Notes under the pieces: generated by a model
Seen by the model: only the letters and a program-made list of their open reading frames with translations
What the model was told of the DNA's origin: nothing
Database searches by the model: none
In this document: piece by piece, positions 7,667 to 14,843 of the stretch
How the letters are laid out: each line of letters starts with the position of its first letter
How positions within the stretch are numbered: position 1 is the first letter of the stretch
Translations under genes and position numbers: made by a program
Assembly: GCF_020687545.1 (NCBI RefSeq)
Contig: NZ_JAJEQX010000031.1
Span: 1 to 42,685 of the forward strand
DNA length: 42,685 nt
Origin: Ruminococcus turbiniformis
Lineage (GTDB): Bacteria > Bacillota > Clostridia > Lachnospirales > Lachnospiraceae
Direction of reading: 5' to 3'

Positions 7667-7924
7667 GTAGGAAAATGTCCTAAGTGTGGCAACAATATTG
7701 TATTAAAAAAATCGTTTTATGGTTGTTCAAATTATCCTGAATGTAAGTTTACTTTAGCTGAACATTTTAGAAAGAAAAAACTAACCAAAACGAATGTAAA
7801 AGAATTACTGGAGGGAAAAGAAACCCTGGTAAAAGGAATCAAAAACAAAGAGAAAAAGCCCTACAATGCCGTTGTAAAAATTGGGGAAAAGGGATATATT
7901 GATTTTATATCTTTCTCAAAATAA
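7667..7924 (+). pseudogene. C-terminal fragment of a plasmid topoisomerase III
   Basis: The frame encodes an 85-residue zinc-ribbon end: KCPKCGNNIVLKKSFYGCSN with YPECKF, then a Lys-rich tail ending GYIDFISFSK. This is the carboxy end of the pAMbeta1/pSM19035-type topoisomerase that normally sits upstream of omega and erm(B). The N-terminal catalytic part is missing and no start signal is seen. It is a passenger of the erm(B) segment and unrelated to the ICE topB at 37965. Confidence 0.7.
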
Positions 7925-7928
7925 ACAT

Positions 7929-7952
7929 AAAAGCCCTTTAAAGAGGGCTTTT
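7929..7952 (+). terminator. Terminator after the topoisomerase fragment
   Basis: AAAAGCCCT and AGGGCTTTT form a 9-bp stem with a TTAAAG loop, followed by TATATATTA. It is directly downstream of the fragment's stop. Confidence 0.7.
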
Positions 7953-7959
7953 ATATATT

Positions 7960-8015
7960 AATCACAAATCACTTATCACAAATCACTTATCACAAATCAC
8001 AAGTGATTTGTGATT
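7960..8015. promoter_or_regulatory. Omega repressor operator: eight heptad repeats
   Basis: Six direct heptads (AATCACA, AATCACT, TATCACA, AATCACT, TATCACA, AATCACA) run from 7960 to 8001 and are followed by two inverted heptads (AGTGATT, TGTGATT) to 8015. They fit the WATCACW heptad bound by the pSM19035 omega protein. They precede the omega-like gene, so the ancestral autoregulatory site is preserved. Confidence 0.85.
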
Positions 8016-8057
8016 GTTGATGATAAAATAAGAATAAGAAGAAATAGAAAGAAGTGA

Positions 8058-8297
8058 GTGATTGTGGGAAATTTAGGCGCACAAAAAGAAAAACGAAATG
8101 ATACACCAATCAGTGCAAAAAAAGATATAATGGGAGATAAGACGGTTCGTGTTCGTGCTGACTTGCACCATATCATAAAAATCGAAACAGCAAAGAATGG
8201 CGGAAACGTAAAAGAAGTTATGGAAATAAGACTTAGAAGCAAACTTAAGAGTGTGTTGATAGTGCATTATCTTAAAATTTTGTATAATAGGAATTGA
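8058..8297 (+). pseudogene. Omega (plasmid copy-number/segregation repressor), altered C-terminus
   Basis: A GTG at 8058 starts MIVGNLGAQKEKRNDTPISA, the disordered N-terminus of the pSM19035 omega repressor. Then comes the DNA-binding strand DKTVRVRADLHHIIKIETA and NGGNVKEVM. After about residue 53 the family C-terminal helix is replaced by unrelated residues, so dimerisation is probably lost. In intact plasmids omega binds the WATCACW heptads to control copy number and partition. Here it is likely a relic carried with erm(B). Confidence 0.75.
8283..8288 (+). promoter_or_regulatory. Candidate -10 box of the erm(B) promoter
   Basis: TATAAT lies 58 bases upstream of the leader peptide. A TTGATA at 8256-8261 is present, but 21 bases away, so the -35 assignment is uncertain. 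Confidence 0.45.
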
Positions 8298-8345
8298 AGT
8301 TAAATTAGATGCTAAAAATTTGTAATTAAGAAGGAGGGATTCGTC

Positions 8346-8429
8346 ATGTTGGTATTCCAAATGCGTAATGTAGATAAAACATCTACTGTTTTGAAACAGA
8401 CTAAAAACAGTGATTACGCAGATAAATAA
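8346..8429 (+). CDS. ermBL: erm(B) leader peptide
   Basis: A 27-codon ORF (beginning MLVFQMRNVDKTSTVLK) starts at ATG 8346 behind AAGGAGGG. It matches the ErmBL control peptide. Drug-dependent ribosome stalling on this peptide rearranges the downstream mRNA and exposes the erm(B) ribosome site. It ends 124 bases before erm(B). Its sequence appears complete, so inducible control is expected if the RNA hairpins are unaltered. Confidence 0.9.
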   Translation: MLVFQMRNVDKTSTVLKQTKNSDYADK

Positions 8430-8529
8430 ATACGTTAGATTAATTCCTACCAGTGACTAATCTTATGACTTTTTAAACAGATAACTAAAATTACAAACAA
8501 ATCGTTTAACTTCTGTATTTGTTTATAGA

Positions 8530-8554
8530 TGTAATCACTTCAGGAGAGATTACA
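8530..8554 (+). promoter_or_regulatory. Hairpin sequestering the erm(B) ribosome site
   Basis: TGTAATC (8530-8536) pairs perfectly with GATTACA (8548-8554). The ribosome site AGGAGA falls in the loop and the first base of the erm(B) ATG is in the stem. This is the translation-blocking element relieved by stalling on the leader peptide. Confidence 0.8.
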
Positions 8555-9291
8555 TGAACAAAAATATAAAATATTCTCAAAACTTTTTAACGAGTGAAAA
8601 AGTACTCAACCAAATAATAAAACAATTGAATTTAAAAGAAACCGATACCGTTTACGAAATTGGAACAGGTAAAGGGCATTTAACGACGAAACTGGCTAAA
8701 ATAAGTAAACAGGTAACGTCTATTGAATTAGACAGTCATCTATTCAACTTATCGTCAGAAAAATTAAAACTGAATACTCGTGTCACTTTAATTCACCAAG
8801 ATATTCTACAGTTTCAATTCCCTAACAAACAGAGGTATAAAATTGTTGGGAATATTCCTTACCATTTAAGCACACAAATTATTAAAAAAGTGGTTTTTGA
8901 AAGCCGTGCGTCTGACATCTATCTGATTGTTGAAGAAGGATTCTACAAGCGTACCTTGGATATTCACCGAACACTAGGGTTGCTCTTGCACACTCAAGTC
9001 TCGATTCAGCAATTGCTTAAGCTGCCAGCGGAATGCTTTCATCCTAAACCAAAAGTAAACAGTGTCTTAATAAAACTTACCCGCCATACCACAGATGTTC
9101 CAGATAAATATTGGAAGCTATATACGTACTTTGTTTCAAAATGGGTCAATCGAGAATATCGTCAACTGTTTACTAAAAATCAGTTTCATCAAGCAATGAA
9201 ACACGCCAAAGTAAACAATTTAAGTACCATTACTTATGAGCAAGTATTGTCTATTTTTAATAGTTATCTATTATTTAACGGGAGGAAATAA
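8554..9291 (+). CDS. erm(B): ErmB 23S rRNA (adenine-N6)-dimethyltransferase
   Basis: This 245-residue protein is full length for ErmB and matches it throughout as far as I can recall. It dimethylates A2058 of 23S rRNA (E. coli numbering) and gives resistance to macrolides, lincosamides and streptogramin B. The S-adenosylmethionine motif [10 protein letters not shown] is at about residues 35-44 and the catalytic NIPYHLS near 100. GC content is far below that of the surrounding IME genes, showing transfer as a separate module. Regulation is by the leader at 8346-8429 and the hairpin at 8530-8554. Confidence 0.97.
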   Translation: MNKNIKYSQNFLTSEKVLNQIIKQLNLKETDTVYEIGTGKGHLTTKLAKISKQVTSIELDSHLFNLSSEKLKLNTRVTLIHQDILQFQFPNKQRYKIVGNIPYHLSTQIIKKVVFESRASDIYLIVEEGFYKRTLDIHRTLGLLLHTQVSIQQLLKLPAECFHPKPKVNSVLIKLTRHTTDVPDKYWKLYTYFVSKWVNREYRQLFTKNQFHQAMKHAKVNNLSTITYEQVLSIFNSYLLFNGRK

Positions 9292-9295
9292 TTCT

Positions 9296-9355
9296 ATGAG
9301 TCGCTTTTTTAAATTTGGAAAGTTACACTTTTTAATAACGGAGGGAATGGAATGA
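9296..9355 (+). pseudogene. Truncated start of the small ORF after erm(B)
   Basis: ATG at 9296 begins MSRFFKFGKLH behind GGAGG, then enters new sequence (FLITEGME) and stops. The usual continuation is at 7526-7630. The stop overlaps the start of the lipoprotein gene. Confidence 0.5.
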
Positions 9356-10257
9356 AAAAACTTGTAACCTTGCTTCTTTCGCTTGCTTTAGTGCTATCTC
9401 TTGCAGCTTGTGGCGGAGAAGCGACACCTGACGCATCTGACGATGCCCCCGCTTCTTCTCAAAATGAAGAAAGCACCGAAAACGACAACACCGAAAATCA
9501 AATCGTATTTGAGGAAGTTGTTGCCATTGACAACGCAGAGTGTGCGGTAAAAATTACCGAAATCGACCCCGATAATATGTGGGGCTACACTCTGAAAGCA
9601 CAGCTTGAAAACAAGTCCACAGAGAAAACCTATATGTTCTCTGTCGAGAGTGCTTCCATCAATGGTGTTCAGTGCGATCCAATGTTTGCAAGCGAGGTAG
9701 CTGCTGGCAAAAAGGCTAACGAAGAAATCAACTTTAGCACCGATACTCTTGAGGAAAATGGTATTGTTGAATACACAGATATTGAATTGACTTTCAAGGT
9801 GTATGATAGCAATGATTGGTCTGCTGACCCTGTTGGAAAGGAAACAATCCATGTCTATCCATACGGAGAAGAAAACGCTGTTGCATTTGTGAGAGAAGCA
9901 CAGGCTACTGATAATGTGATTATCGATAATGATTATGTTACTGTTATCGTAACAGGCTATGAAGATGATGAGATATGGGGCTATACTGCCAATCTGTTCT
10001 TGCTGAACAAGACAGACAAAACGGTAATGTTCAGCGTTGATGACGCATCTGTAAACGGCTTTATGGCAGACCCATTCTATGCAACTTCTGTTTCTGCCGG
10101 AAAATGTGCATTTAGTTCTATGGCATGGTCTGATACAACTTTAGAGGAAAACGGAATTACCGAAGTGGAAGAAATCGAAGTCCTGTTTAGAGCATACGAT
10201 GCTGATGATTTTATGGGCGAAGATTTTGCAAATGAGGTAATTACATTAAATCCGTAA
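9352..10257 (+). CDS. Lipoprotein with two tandem copies of an unknown domain
   Basis: This 301-residue protein begins MKKLVTLLLSLALVLSLAAC, a type II signal peptide with lipobox LAAC, so it is anchored to the outer face of the membrane at Cys20. A low-complexity Asp/Ser/Glu linker follows to about residue 50. Two homologous halves come next (about 53-172 and 186-301), sharing WGYT, an MFSV(E/D)xAS(I/V)NG motif, DPxxA and TLEENGI. I do not recognise the domain. The ribosome site is GGAGGG. It is co-directional with the membrane protein at 10276 and is probably IME1 cargo. Confidence 0.8.
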   Translation: MKKLVTLLLSLALVLSLAACGGEATPDASDDAPASSQNEESTENDNTENQIVFEEVVAIDNAECAVKITEIDPDNMWGYTLKAQLENKSTEKTYMFSVESASINGVQCDPMFASEVAAGKKANEEINFSTDTLEENGIVEYTDIELTFKVYDSNDWSADPVGKETIHVYPYGEENAVAFVREAQATDNVIIDNDYVTVIVTGYEDDEIWGYTANLFLLNKTDKTVMFSVDDASVNGFMADPFYATSVSAGKCAFSSMAWSDTTLEENGITEVEEIEVLFRAYDADDFMGEDFANEVITLNP

Positions 10258-10275
10258 CGAGATGAGGTGTGCAAC

Positions 10276-10650
10276 ATGAAAACGGCAAAATTAGTAATCG
10301 GAATTATCAGCATGGTTTTATTTGTTTTAGTAGCTTTTCAATCTTGCGCTGCCGGATTAGGAAATGCTTTAGCAGATAACGGCGAAGTAAGCGGAACATC
10401 AGGAATGTTGCTTGCTTTCTGTATGCTGATTGCAGGCATCGTTGGAGTAGCAACCCGAAAGAGCAAAGGCGGCGGAATTGTTGCCGGAGTATTCTATCTG
10501 TTGGGCGGACTGCTGGGAATTGTAAATTACGGTAGCTTCTCTGACCTTGCTATCTGGTCTGTCCTTTGTTTCATTTTCGGAGCTGTCTTTATTTTGGGCT
10601 CCTTGAAAATGAAGAAAGCAGATAAAAGTAACACAGACGCGGCAGAATAA
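10276..10650 (+). CDS. Small four-helix membrane protein
   Basis: This 124-residue protein (from ATG 10276; a GTG at 10267 is also in frame) has four hydrophobic segments: VIGIISMVLFVLVAFQS, MLLAFCMLIAGIVGV, IVAGVFYLLGGLLGIV and LAIWSVLCFIFGAVFIL. It ends in a charged KMKKADKSNTDAAE tail. The layout resembles DUF4064-type membrane proteins. It lies 18 bases after the lipoprotein gene, so the two probably form an operon and could act as a pair at the cell surface. The function is unknown. Confidence 0.65.
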   Translation: MKTAKLVIGIISMVLFVLVAFQSCAAGLGNALADNGEVSGTSGMLLAFCMLIAGIVGVATRKSKGGGIVAGVFYLLGGLLGIVNYGSFSDLAIWSVLCFIFGAVFILGSLKMKKADKSNTDAAE

Positions 10651-10684
10651 TATTATTCAAATAACAATAACATAATTCCCCAAC

Positions 10685-10725
10685 AGGGCGACTATTTCCA
10701 AACCGAAGTAGCCGCCCTTTTCTTT
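10685..10725 (+). terminator. Terminator after the lipoprotein/membrane operon
   Basis: AGGGCGACTA (10685-10694) pairs with TAGCCGCCCT (10709-10718), with one mismatch, and is followed by TTTCTTTTACT. Confidence 0.65.
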
Positions 10726-10752
10726 TACTAAAAATCAAAAAGGAGGGCTACC

Positions 10753-11088
10753 ATGTCGAAGAAAAAACCACCGACCACCATCGAGGAATGTAACGCCGAA
10801 ATGGAACTGACACAGAAGAAAATCCGGCAGTATGAGAACAGGAACAAAATGCTTGACCGCAAACTTGCCATTGAGAAGCGCAAGGAGCGCAACCACCGTC
10901 TTTGTTCGCGGGGCGGCTACCTTGAAAGCCTTGTCCCGGCACTCATTGATATGTCAGAACAGGAAGCCCGCGACTTCCTCTACACCGCGGTTTTCAGCGA
11001 CAAAGCGCAGGAGTTTTTGAGAAAACGAGCCGGAGAAGCGACACCGAAGAATTACCCTTGCACACAAGGGCGCACTTATACACCCTAA
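10753..11088 (+). CDS. DUF3847-family mobilization-associated protein
   Basis: This 111-residue protein (MSKKKPPTTIEECNAEMELT start, AGGAGG upstream) matches DUF3847: a coiled-coil basic helix (TQKKIRQYENRNKMLDRKL), then RGGYLESLVP and EQEARDFLYTAV. The family is regularly encoded just upstream of MobQ-type relaxases and is thought to be a relaxosome accessory. Its last codons overlap the candidate nic sequence at 11067-11078, so coding and transfer-origin functions share DNA. Confidence 0.75.
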   Translation: MSKKKPPTTIEECNAEMELTQKKIRQYENRNKMLDRKLAIEKRKERNHRLCSRGGYLESLVPALIDMSEQEARDFLYTAVFSDKAQEFLRKRAGEATPKNYPCTQGRTYTP

Positions 11089-11100
11089 CGGGCGTGTGCG
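11060..11100 (-). other. oriT: Candidate oriT (IncQ/pSK41-type nic core) of IME1
   Basis: The minus strand reads TAAGTGCGCCCT at 11078-11067, followed by TG. This is the core nic-region sequence I remember for RSF1010/R1162 and for pSK41/pGO1, which use MobQ-type relaxases. An imperfect hairpin (ACACGCCC-GTTA-GGGTGT) lies just 5' of it on the same strand. The MobQ relaxase gene is 225 bases away. The element could therefore be mobilised with nicking on the minus strand. Confidence 0.7.
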
Positions 11101-11154
11101 CTCTGCCGAGGGCTTTATCTCCGCACCGGGCATTATTGCCTTGTGCAGAGATTG

Positions 11155-11275
11155 GCGGCTTGCGCCGCGACAGGGAAACCTACACTTTCCCTGCGACAGC
11201 TTGCGCTGTCTACCCTTTTGTGTACCCCACGAAAGCGAACACCTTGCTTTGCAAGCTATTCACTTTCATGGGGTT
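11155..11275. other. Hairpin-rich relaxase leader region
   Basis: Between DUF3847 and the relaxase gene are a GCGGC-TTGC-GCCGC hairpin (11155-11168), a CAGGGAAA/TTTCCCTG dyad, GACAGC-TTGC-GCTGTC, and a longer imperfect pair of CCCCACGAAAGCGAA with TTCACTTTCATGGGG. This 214-base gap has no convincing gene. The structures probably serve relaxosome assembly or relaxase autoregulation. Confidence 0.45.
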
Positions 11276-11302
11276 TTGTTGACCGTATCGGGAGGTGATA
11301 CT

Positions 11303-12817
11303 ATCGCAATCTACCATTGCAGCATTAAGATTGTCAGCCGGGGAAAGGGCAAATCTGCCGTAGCCGCAGCAGCCTACCGCGCCGGAGAGAAGCTGACAAA
11401 CGAGTGGGACGGACTGACCCACGACTATACAAGAAAAGGCGGCGTTGTTCATTCTGAAATCATGCTGCCGCCCCATGCCCCACCCTCTTTCTCTGACCGT
11501 TCTATTCTATGGAACAGCGTGGAGCAAATCGAAAAATCGAATAACTCACAGCTTGCGAGGGAAATCGAAATCGCCCTACCTGTTGAACTTTCAAGAGAGG
11601 AACAGACCCGCCTTGTCCGGGAATACTGTTCCTCTCAATTTGTTTCCAAAGGAATGTGCGCCGACTTCAATATCCACGACACAGGCAACGGCAACCCACA
11701 CGCTCATATCCTTTTGACTATGCGCCCCCTTGATGAAAAAGGCACATGGGCGGCGAAGTCAAAAAAGGAATATGTCCTTGACGAAAATGGGGAGCGCGTA
11801 AAGCTGCCAAGCGGCAGATACAAGACGCGCAAGGTTGACCTTATGGACTGGAACAGGCAGGAGAACGCCGACCTATGGCGCAAGGCGTGGGCTGACCTTG
11901 CCAACGACTATTTAGAGCGAAGCGGCAGCGCGGAGCGTATCGACCACCGCAGCCATGCAGAGCGTGGTATTGAGGAACTCCCCACCGTCCACATGGGTGT
12001 TGCAGCTTCCCAAATGGAGAAGAAAGGCATAGCCACCGACAAGGGAGAAATCAACCGCATGATACAAAAGACCAACCGACTTATGCGGGAAATCCGGGGC
12101 TATATCGACAGCTTGAAAGAATGGCTTGCGGAGGTTTTCGCCGCTAAGAAGCAACTGCAAGCTGCCCCGCACTCTCCCGATATTGCCACGCTGCTTACAA
12201 GGTATTTGAGCATTGAACGAGAGAAAAGCCGGAAGTATTCACAGGGCTGGCAGCAACAGCATACTGCCGGGGAATTGCAAAAAATCAGCAAGGCGATTGT
12301 CTATCTGCAAAGCAAGGGCATTGCTACCCTTGAAGATTTGGACGCTGCCCTTTCCTCTGTTGATGAAGAAGCAAAGCGGCTGAATACAAGCGTTGTTGCC
12401 AAGCAGAAGCGCATGAGGACATTGGAAAAGTTTATCGAGCATGGCAGCAACTACAACCGCTTGAAGCCCATTCACGATGAACTGAAAACGCTGAAAAACG
12501 GATGGGGCAAAAAGAGAGAAAAATTTGAGCAAGCCCACGAAAGCGACCTCATTATCTGGAACGCCGCCAACCGTTTCCTGCACGCAAATCTGCCGGAGGG
12601 TACAAAGTCTTTCAAGGTGTCCGAGTGGCAGAAAGAATTTGACGAACTGAAAGCCCAATCCACAGGCGAATATGAAGAACTGAAAACAAAGCGCAGCGAG
12701 GTTAAGGAGTTACAGCAAATCCGAAAGTGCATTGATATTGTAGAGCAAGCCGAGCAGCGCACACAGGAACAGACACACCAAACACCAAGACGCAAAAAGG
12801 AGGATATTTCCCTATGA
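11303..12817 (+). CDS. mobA: MobQ-type (MobA/MobL) relaxase of IME1
   Basis: This 504-residue relaxase matches the MobA/MobL family. The start aligns as (M)AIYHCSIKIVSRGKGKSAV, with the nucleophile Tyr at position 4. The metal-binding histidine motif is HDTGNGNPHAHILL at about 125-138. A long coiled-coil C-terminus follows. The family's Met falls on an ATC codon (11303-11305), seven bases after GGAGG; no ATG, GTG or TTG with a ribosome site exists, so ATC initiation is inferred. The stop overlaps the primase-helicase ATG in ATGA. It should nick the oriT at 11067-11078 and pilot the strand into a helper secretion channel. Confidence 0.88.
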   Translation: MAIYHCSIKIVSRGKGKSAVAAAAYRAGEKLTNEWDGLTHDYTRKGGVVHSEIMLPPHAPPSFSDRSILWNSVEQIEKSNNSQLAREIEIALPVELSREEQTRLVREYCSSQFVSKGMCADFNIHDTGNGNPHAHILLTMRPLDEKGTWAAKSKKEYVLDENGERVKLPSGRYKTRKVDLMDWNRQENADLWRKAWADLANDYLERSGSAERIDHRSHAERGIEELPTVHMGVAASQMEKKGIATDKGEINRMIQKTNRLMREIRGYIDSLKEWLAEVFAAKKQLQAAPHSPDIATLLTRYLSIEREKSRKYSQGWQQQHTAGELQKISKAIVYLQSKGIATLEDLDAALSSVDEEAKRLNTSVVAKQKRMRTLEKFIEHGSNYNRLKPIHDELKTLKNGWGKKREKFEQAHESDLIIWNAANRFLHANLPEGTKSFKVSEWQKEFDELKAQSTGEYEELKTKRSEVKELQQIRKCIDIVEQAEQRTQEQTHQTPRRKKEDISL

Positions 12818-14697
12818 CCTACACCAAAGAACAGATTGACCGGGCAAATCAGACCGACCTTGTATCATTCCTGCAAGCCCAGGGCGAACAGCTTGAACGC
12901 GCCGGACAGGAGTACCGTTGGAAACGGCACGACAGCTTTACGGTCAGAGAAAACAGATGGTATCGGCACAGCCAGAGCAAAGGCGGCGGTCCGATTGATT
13001 TTGTCATGGAGTTTTACGGCAAAAGTTTTCTTGAAGCCGTTGAAATGCTGATAGGCGAACGGGGCGAAGCACCCCCACCCGTCTATCTGCAATTCAGACT
13101 ACCACCCAAAAGCCCCGACAACCAAACAGCGAGGAACTACCTTACAGCCGCCCGGCGCATTGATGAAGATGTGTCGGGCTTTTTCTTTTCCTGCGGCGAT
13201 CTCTACGAGGAAGCCGCCCACCATAACGCCGTATTTGTCGGCAGAGATGAAAGCGGCATACCGAGATATGCCCACCAACGGGGAACGGTGGGCAGCTTCC
13301 GGCTTGATGTGAAAGGCAGCGACAAGACTTTTAACTTCTGCTACCGGGGCGAGGGCGAAAGGCTTTTTGTCTTTGAAGCCCCCATTGACCTGTTATCTTT
13401 CCTCTGCCTGTTCAAAAAGGAATGGCAGAAACAAAGCTATCTGTCATTGGGCGGCGTGAGTGAAAAAGCCCTGCTGCGTTTTCTCTCTGACCGTCCGAAT
13501 ATCAAGACCGTCTATCTCTGCCTTGACAGCGACAAAGCCGGGACAGACGCTTGCAGCCGCCTTAACAGCATTATCCCCCAAGGCTACACCGTCAATCGCC
13601 TTGTACCGTTGTTCAAAGACTGGAACGAGGTTTTACAGCGTAAAGAGGAAATTACAGACGGAAAATATCTGCGCGAAGCTGTCTATGGCTTGCGTGAGCC
13701 GCAACAGGAAGAAACCGTTGAAATTATCCGCATGAGCGAGGTTGACACACAGACCGTTGAATGGCTATGGGAGCCGTATATCCCTTTTGGAAAGGTAACA
13801 ATCGTACAGGGCAACCCCGGCGAGGGAAAAACCACCCTTGCCCTGCGCCTTTGCGCCGCCTGTACCAACCGCAAGCCCTTTCCGGCTATGGCAGAGCATG
13901 AGCCTTTTAATGTTATCTATCAGACCGCAGAGGACGGTTTGGGCGATACCGTCAAGCCGCGCCTTATGGAAGCGGACGCAGACCTTGACCGGGTACTTGT
14001 CATTGACGAGGGCAAACAGGAATTGTCCTTATCCGATGAACGCATAGAAAGGGCAATCCGGCAGACCGGGGCGCGTCTTATAATCCTTGACCCCATACAG
14101 GCGTATGTAGGCGAAAAAACGGATATGAACAAGGCAAACGAAATACGCCCTATCTTTCGCCGCCTTGCCGAAGTTGCAGAGCGTACCGGGTGTGCCGTTG
14201 TGCTTATCGGGCACTTGAACAAAGCTGCCGGAGGTCAGAGCGCATACCGGGGATTAGGCTCTATCGACTTCCGAGCCGCCGCTCGTAGTGTGCTGCTCAT
14301 AGGGCGCGTGAAACGAGAGCCGAATGTGCGCGTTATCATTCACGACAAATCTTCCCTTGCACCGGAGGGTAAGCCTATGGCGTTTTCGTTGGGCGCGGAA
14401 AGCGGCTTTTCATGGATAGGCGAATATGACATTACCGCTGATGAACTGCTGTCCGGCACAGGCGGCAACACCGAAACCAAGACCGAGCAAGCGGAAAGGT
14501 TGATACTCGATTTACTTGCAGACGGTAAGGAAATGGCAAGCGAGGATATTGTCAAGGCGGCAGCCGAAGCCGGAATATCCGAAAGAACGGTACAAAATGC
14601 CAAGCGCAGCATGGGCGGCATATTGGGCGCAAGGCGCGTTGGAAGTCAATGGTACAACTTCATCAAGAAGAAGCAGCCGCCCGAAACTGCAAAATGA
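12814..14697 (+). CDS. Primase-helicase fusion (DUF3991/TOPRIM plus RepA-like AAA ATPase)
   Basis: This 627-residue protein fuses two replication modules. Residues 1-290 hold a DUF3991 segment and a TOPRIM fold (LFVFEAPIDLLSFL, VYLCLDSDKAGTDA), expected to synthesise primers. Residues 310-540 hold a RecA/RepA-like hexameric helicase with Walker A GNPGEGKTTLAL (about 333), Walker B LIILDPIQAYVG, and VVLIGHLNKAAGG. The final 80 residues look like a winged helix. It is coupled to the relaxase by an ATGA overlap. It probably replicates IME1 DNA during or after transfer. Confidence 0.85.
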   Translation: MTYTKEQIDRANQTDLVSFLQAQGEQLERAGQEYRWKRHDSFTVRENRWYRHSQSKGGGPIDFVMEFYGKSFLEAVEMLIGERGEAPPPVYLQFRLPPKSPDNQTARNYLTAARRIDEDVSGFFFSCGDLYEEAAHHNAVFVGRDESGIPRYAHQRGTVGSFRLDVKGSDKTFNFCYRGEGERLFVFEAPIDLLSFLCLFKKEWQKQSYLSLGGVSEKALLRFLSDRPNIKTVYLCLDSDKAGTDACSRLNSIIPQGYTVNRLVPLFKDWNEVLQRKEEITDGKYLREAVYGLREPQQEETVEIIRMSEVDTQTVEWLWEPYIPFGKVTIVQGNPGEGKTTLALRLCAACTNRKPFPAMAEHEPFNVIYQTAEDGLGDTVKPRLMEADADLDRVLVIDEGKQELSLSDERIERAIRQTGARLIILDPIQAYVGEKTDMNKANEIRPIFRRLAEVAERTGCAVVLIGHLNKAAGGQSAYRGLGSIDFRAAARSVLLIGRVKREPNVRVIIHDKSSLAPEGKPMAFSLGAESGFSWIGEYDITADELLSGTGGNTETKTEQAERLILDLLADGKEMASEDIVKAAAEAGISERTVQNAKRSMGGILGARRVGSQWYNFIKKKQPPETAK

Positions 14698-14755
14698 AAG
14701 TGCAAAACGCAGAGCCTTTGCACCTTGCACTTTCGCACTTTCACTTTATCAACTC

Positions 14756-14786
14756 GCCCCATGTTGACCGCATGGGGCTTTTCTCT
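14756..14786 (+). terminator. Terminator at the right end of IME1
   Basis: GCCCCATG (14756-14763) pairs with CATGGGGC (14771-14778), followed by TTTTCTCTT. It ends the relaxase-primase transcript before the element boundary. A 10-bp dyad GAAAGTGCAA/TTGCACTTTC (14696-14734) lies just upstream. Confidence 0.75.
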
Positions 14787-14843
14787 TGAAAAAATCCTGT
14801 TTTGCGTCAATAAATTGCGAAAAGCACTTGACAAAACGCTTCA

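Larger units (their letters stand above)
7532..9328 (+). mobile_element. Low-GC erm(B) segment of pAMbeta1/pSM19035 type
   Basis: The segment is clearly lower in GC than the rest of IME1. It contains a topoisomerase gene end, omega-operator heptads, a truncated omega gene, the erm leader and erm(B). Its left junction is GGAAAGTACAC (7521-7531) followed by GTTACT; its right junction is GGAAAGTTACAC (9317-9328) followed by TTTTTAATAACG. The near-identical junction sequences suggest insertion of a circular molecule through short homology. Confidence 0.6.

Noticed and set aside
7960..8015. Short CRISPR-like array
   Set aside because: Heptads are contiguous with no spacers and match the omega operator; no cas genes are present anywhere.
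9296..9355. Functional small protein after erm(B)
   Set aside because: It is cut after 11 residues of the known ORF and continues into the next gene's ribosome site.
11096..11302. N-terminal extension of the MobQ relaxase from an upstream ATG
   Set aside because: The added residues (CRDWRLAPRQG...) have no family match, there is no ribosome site, and the DNA is hairpin-rich oriT-type sequence.
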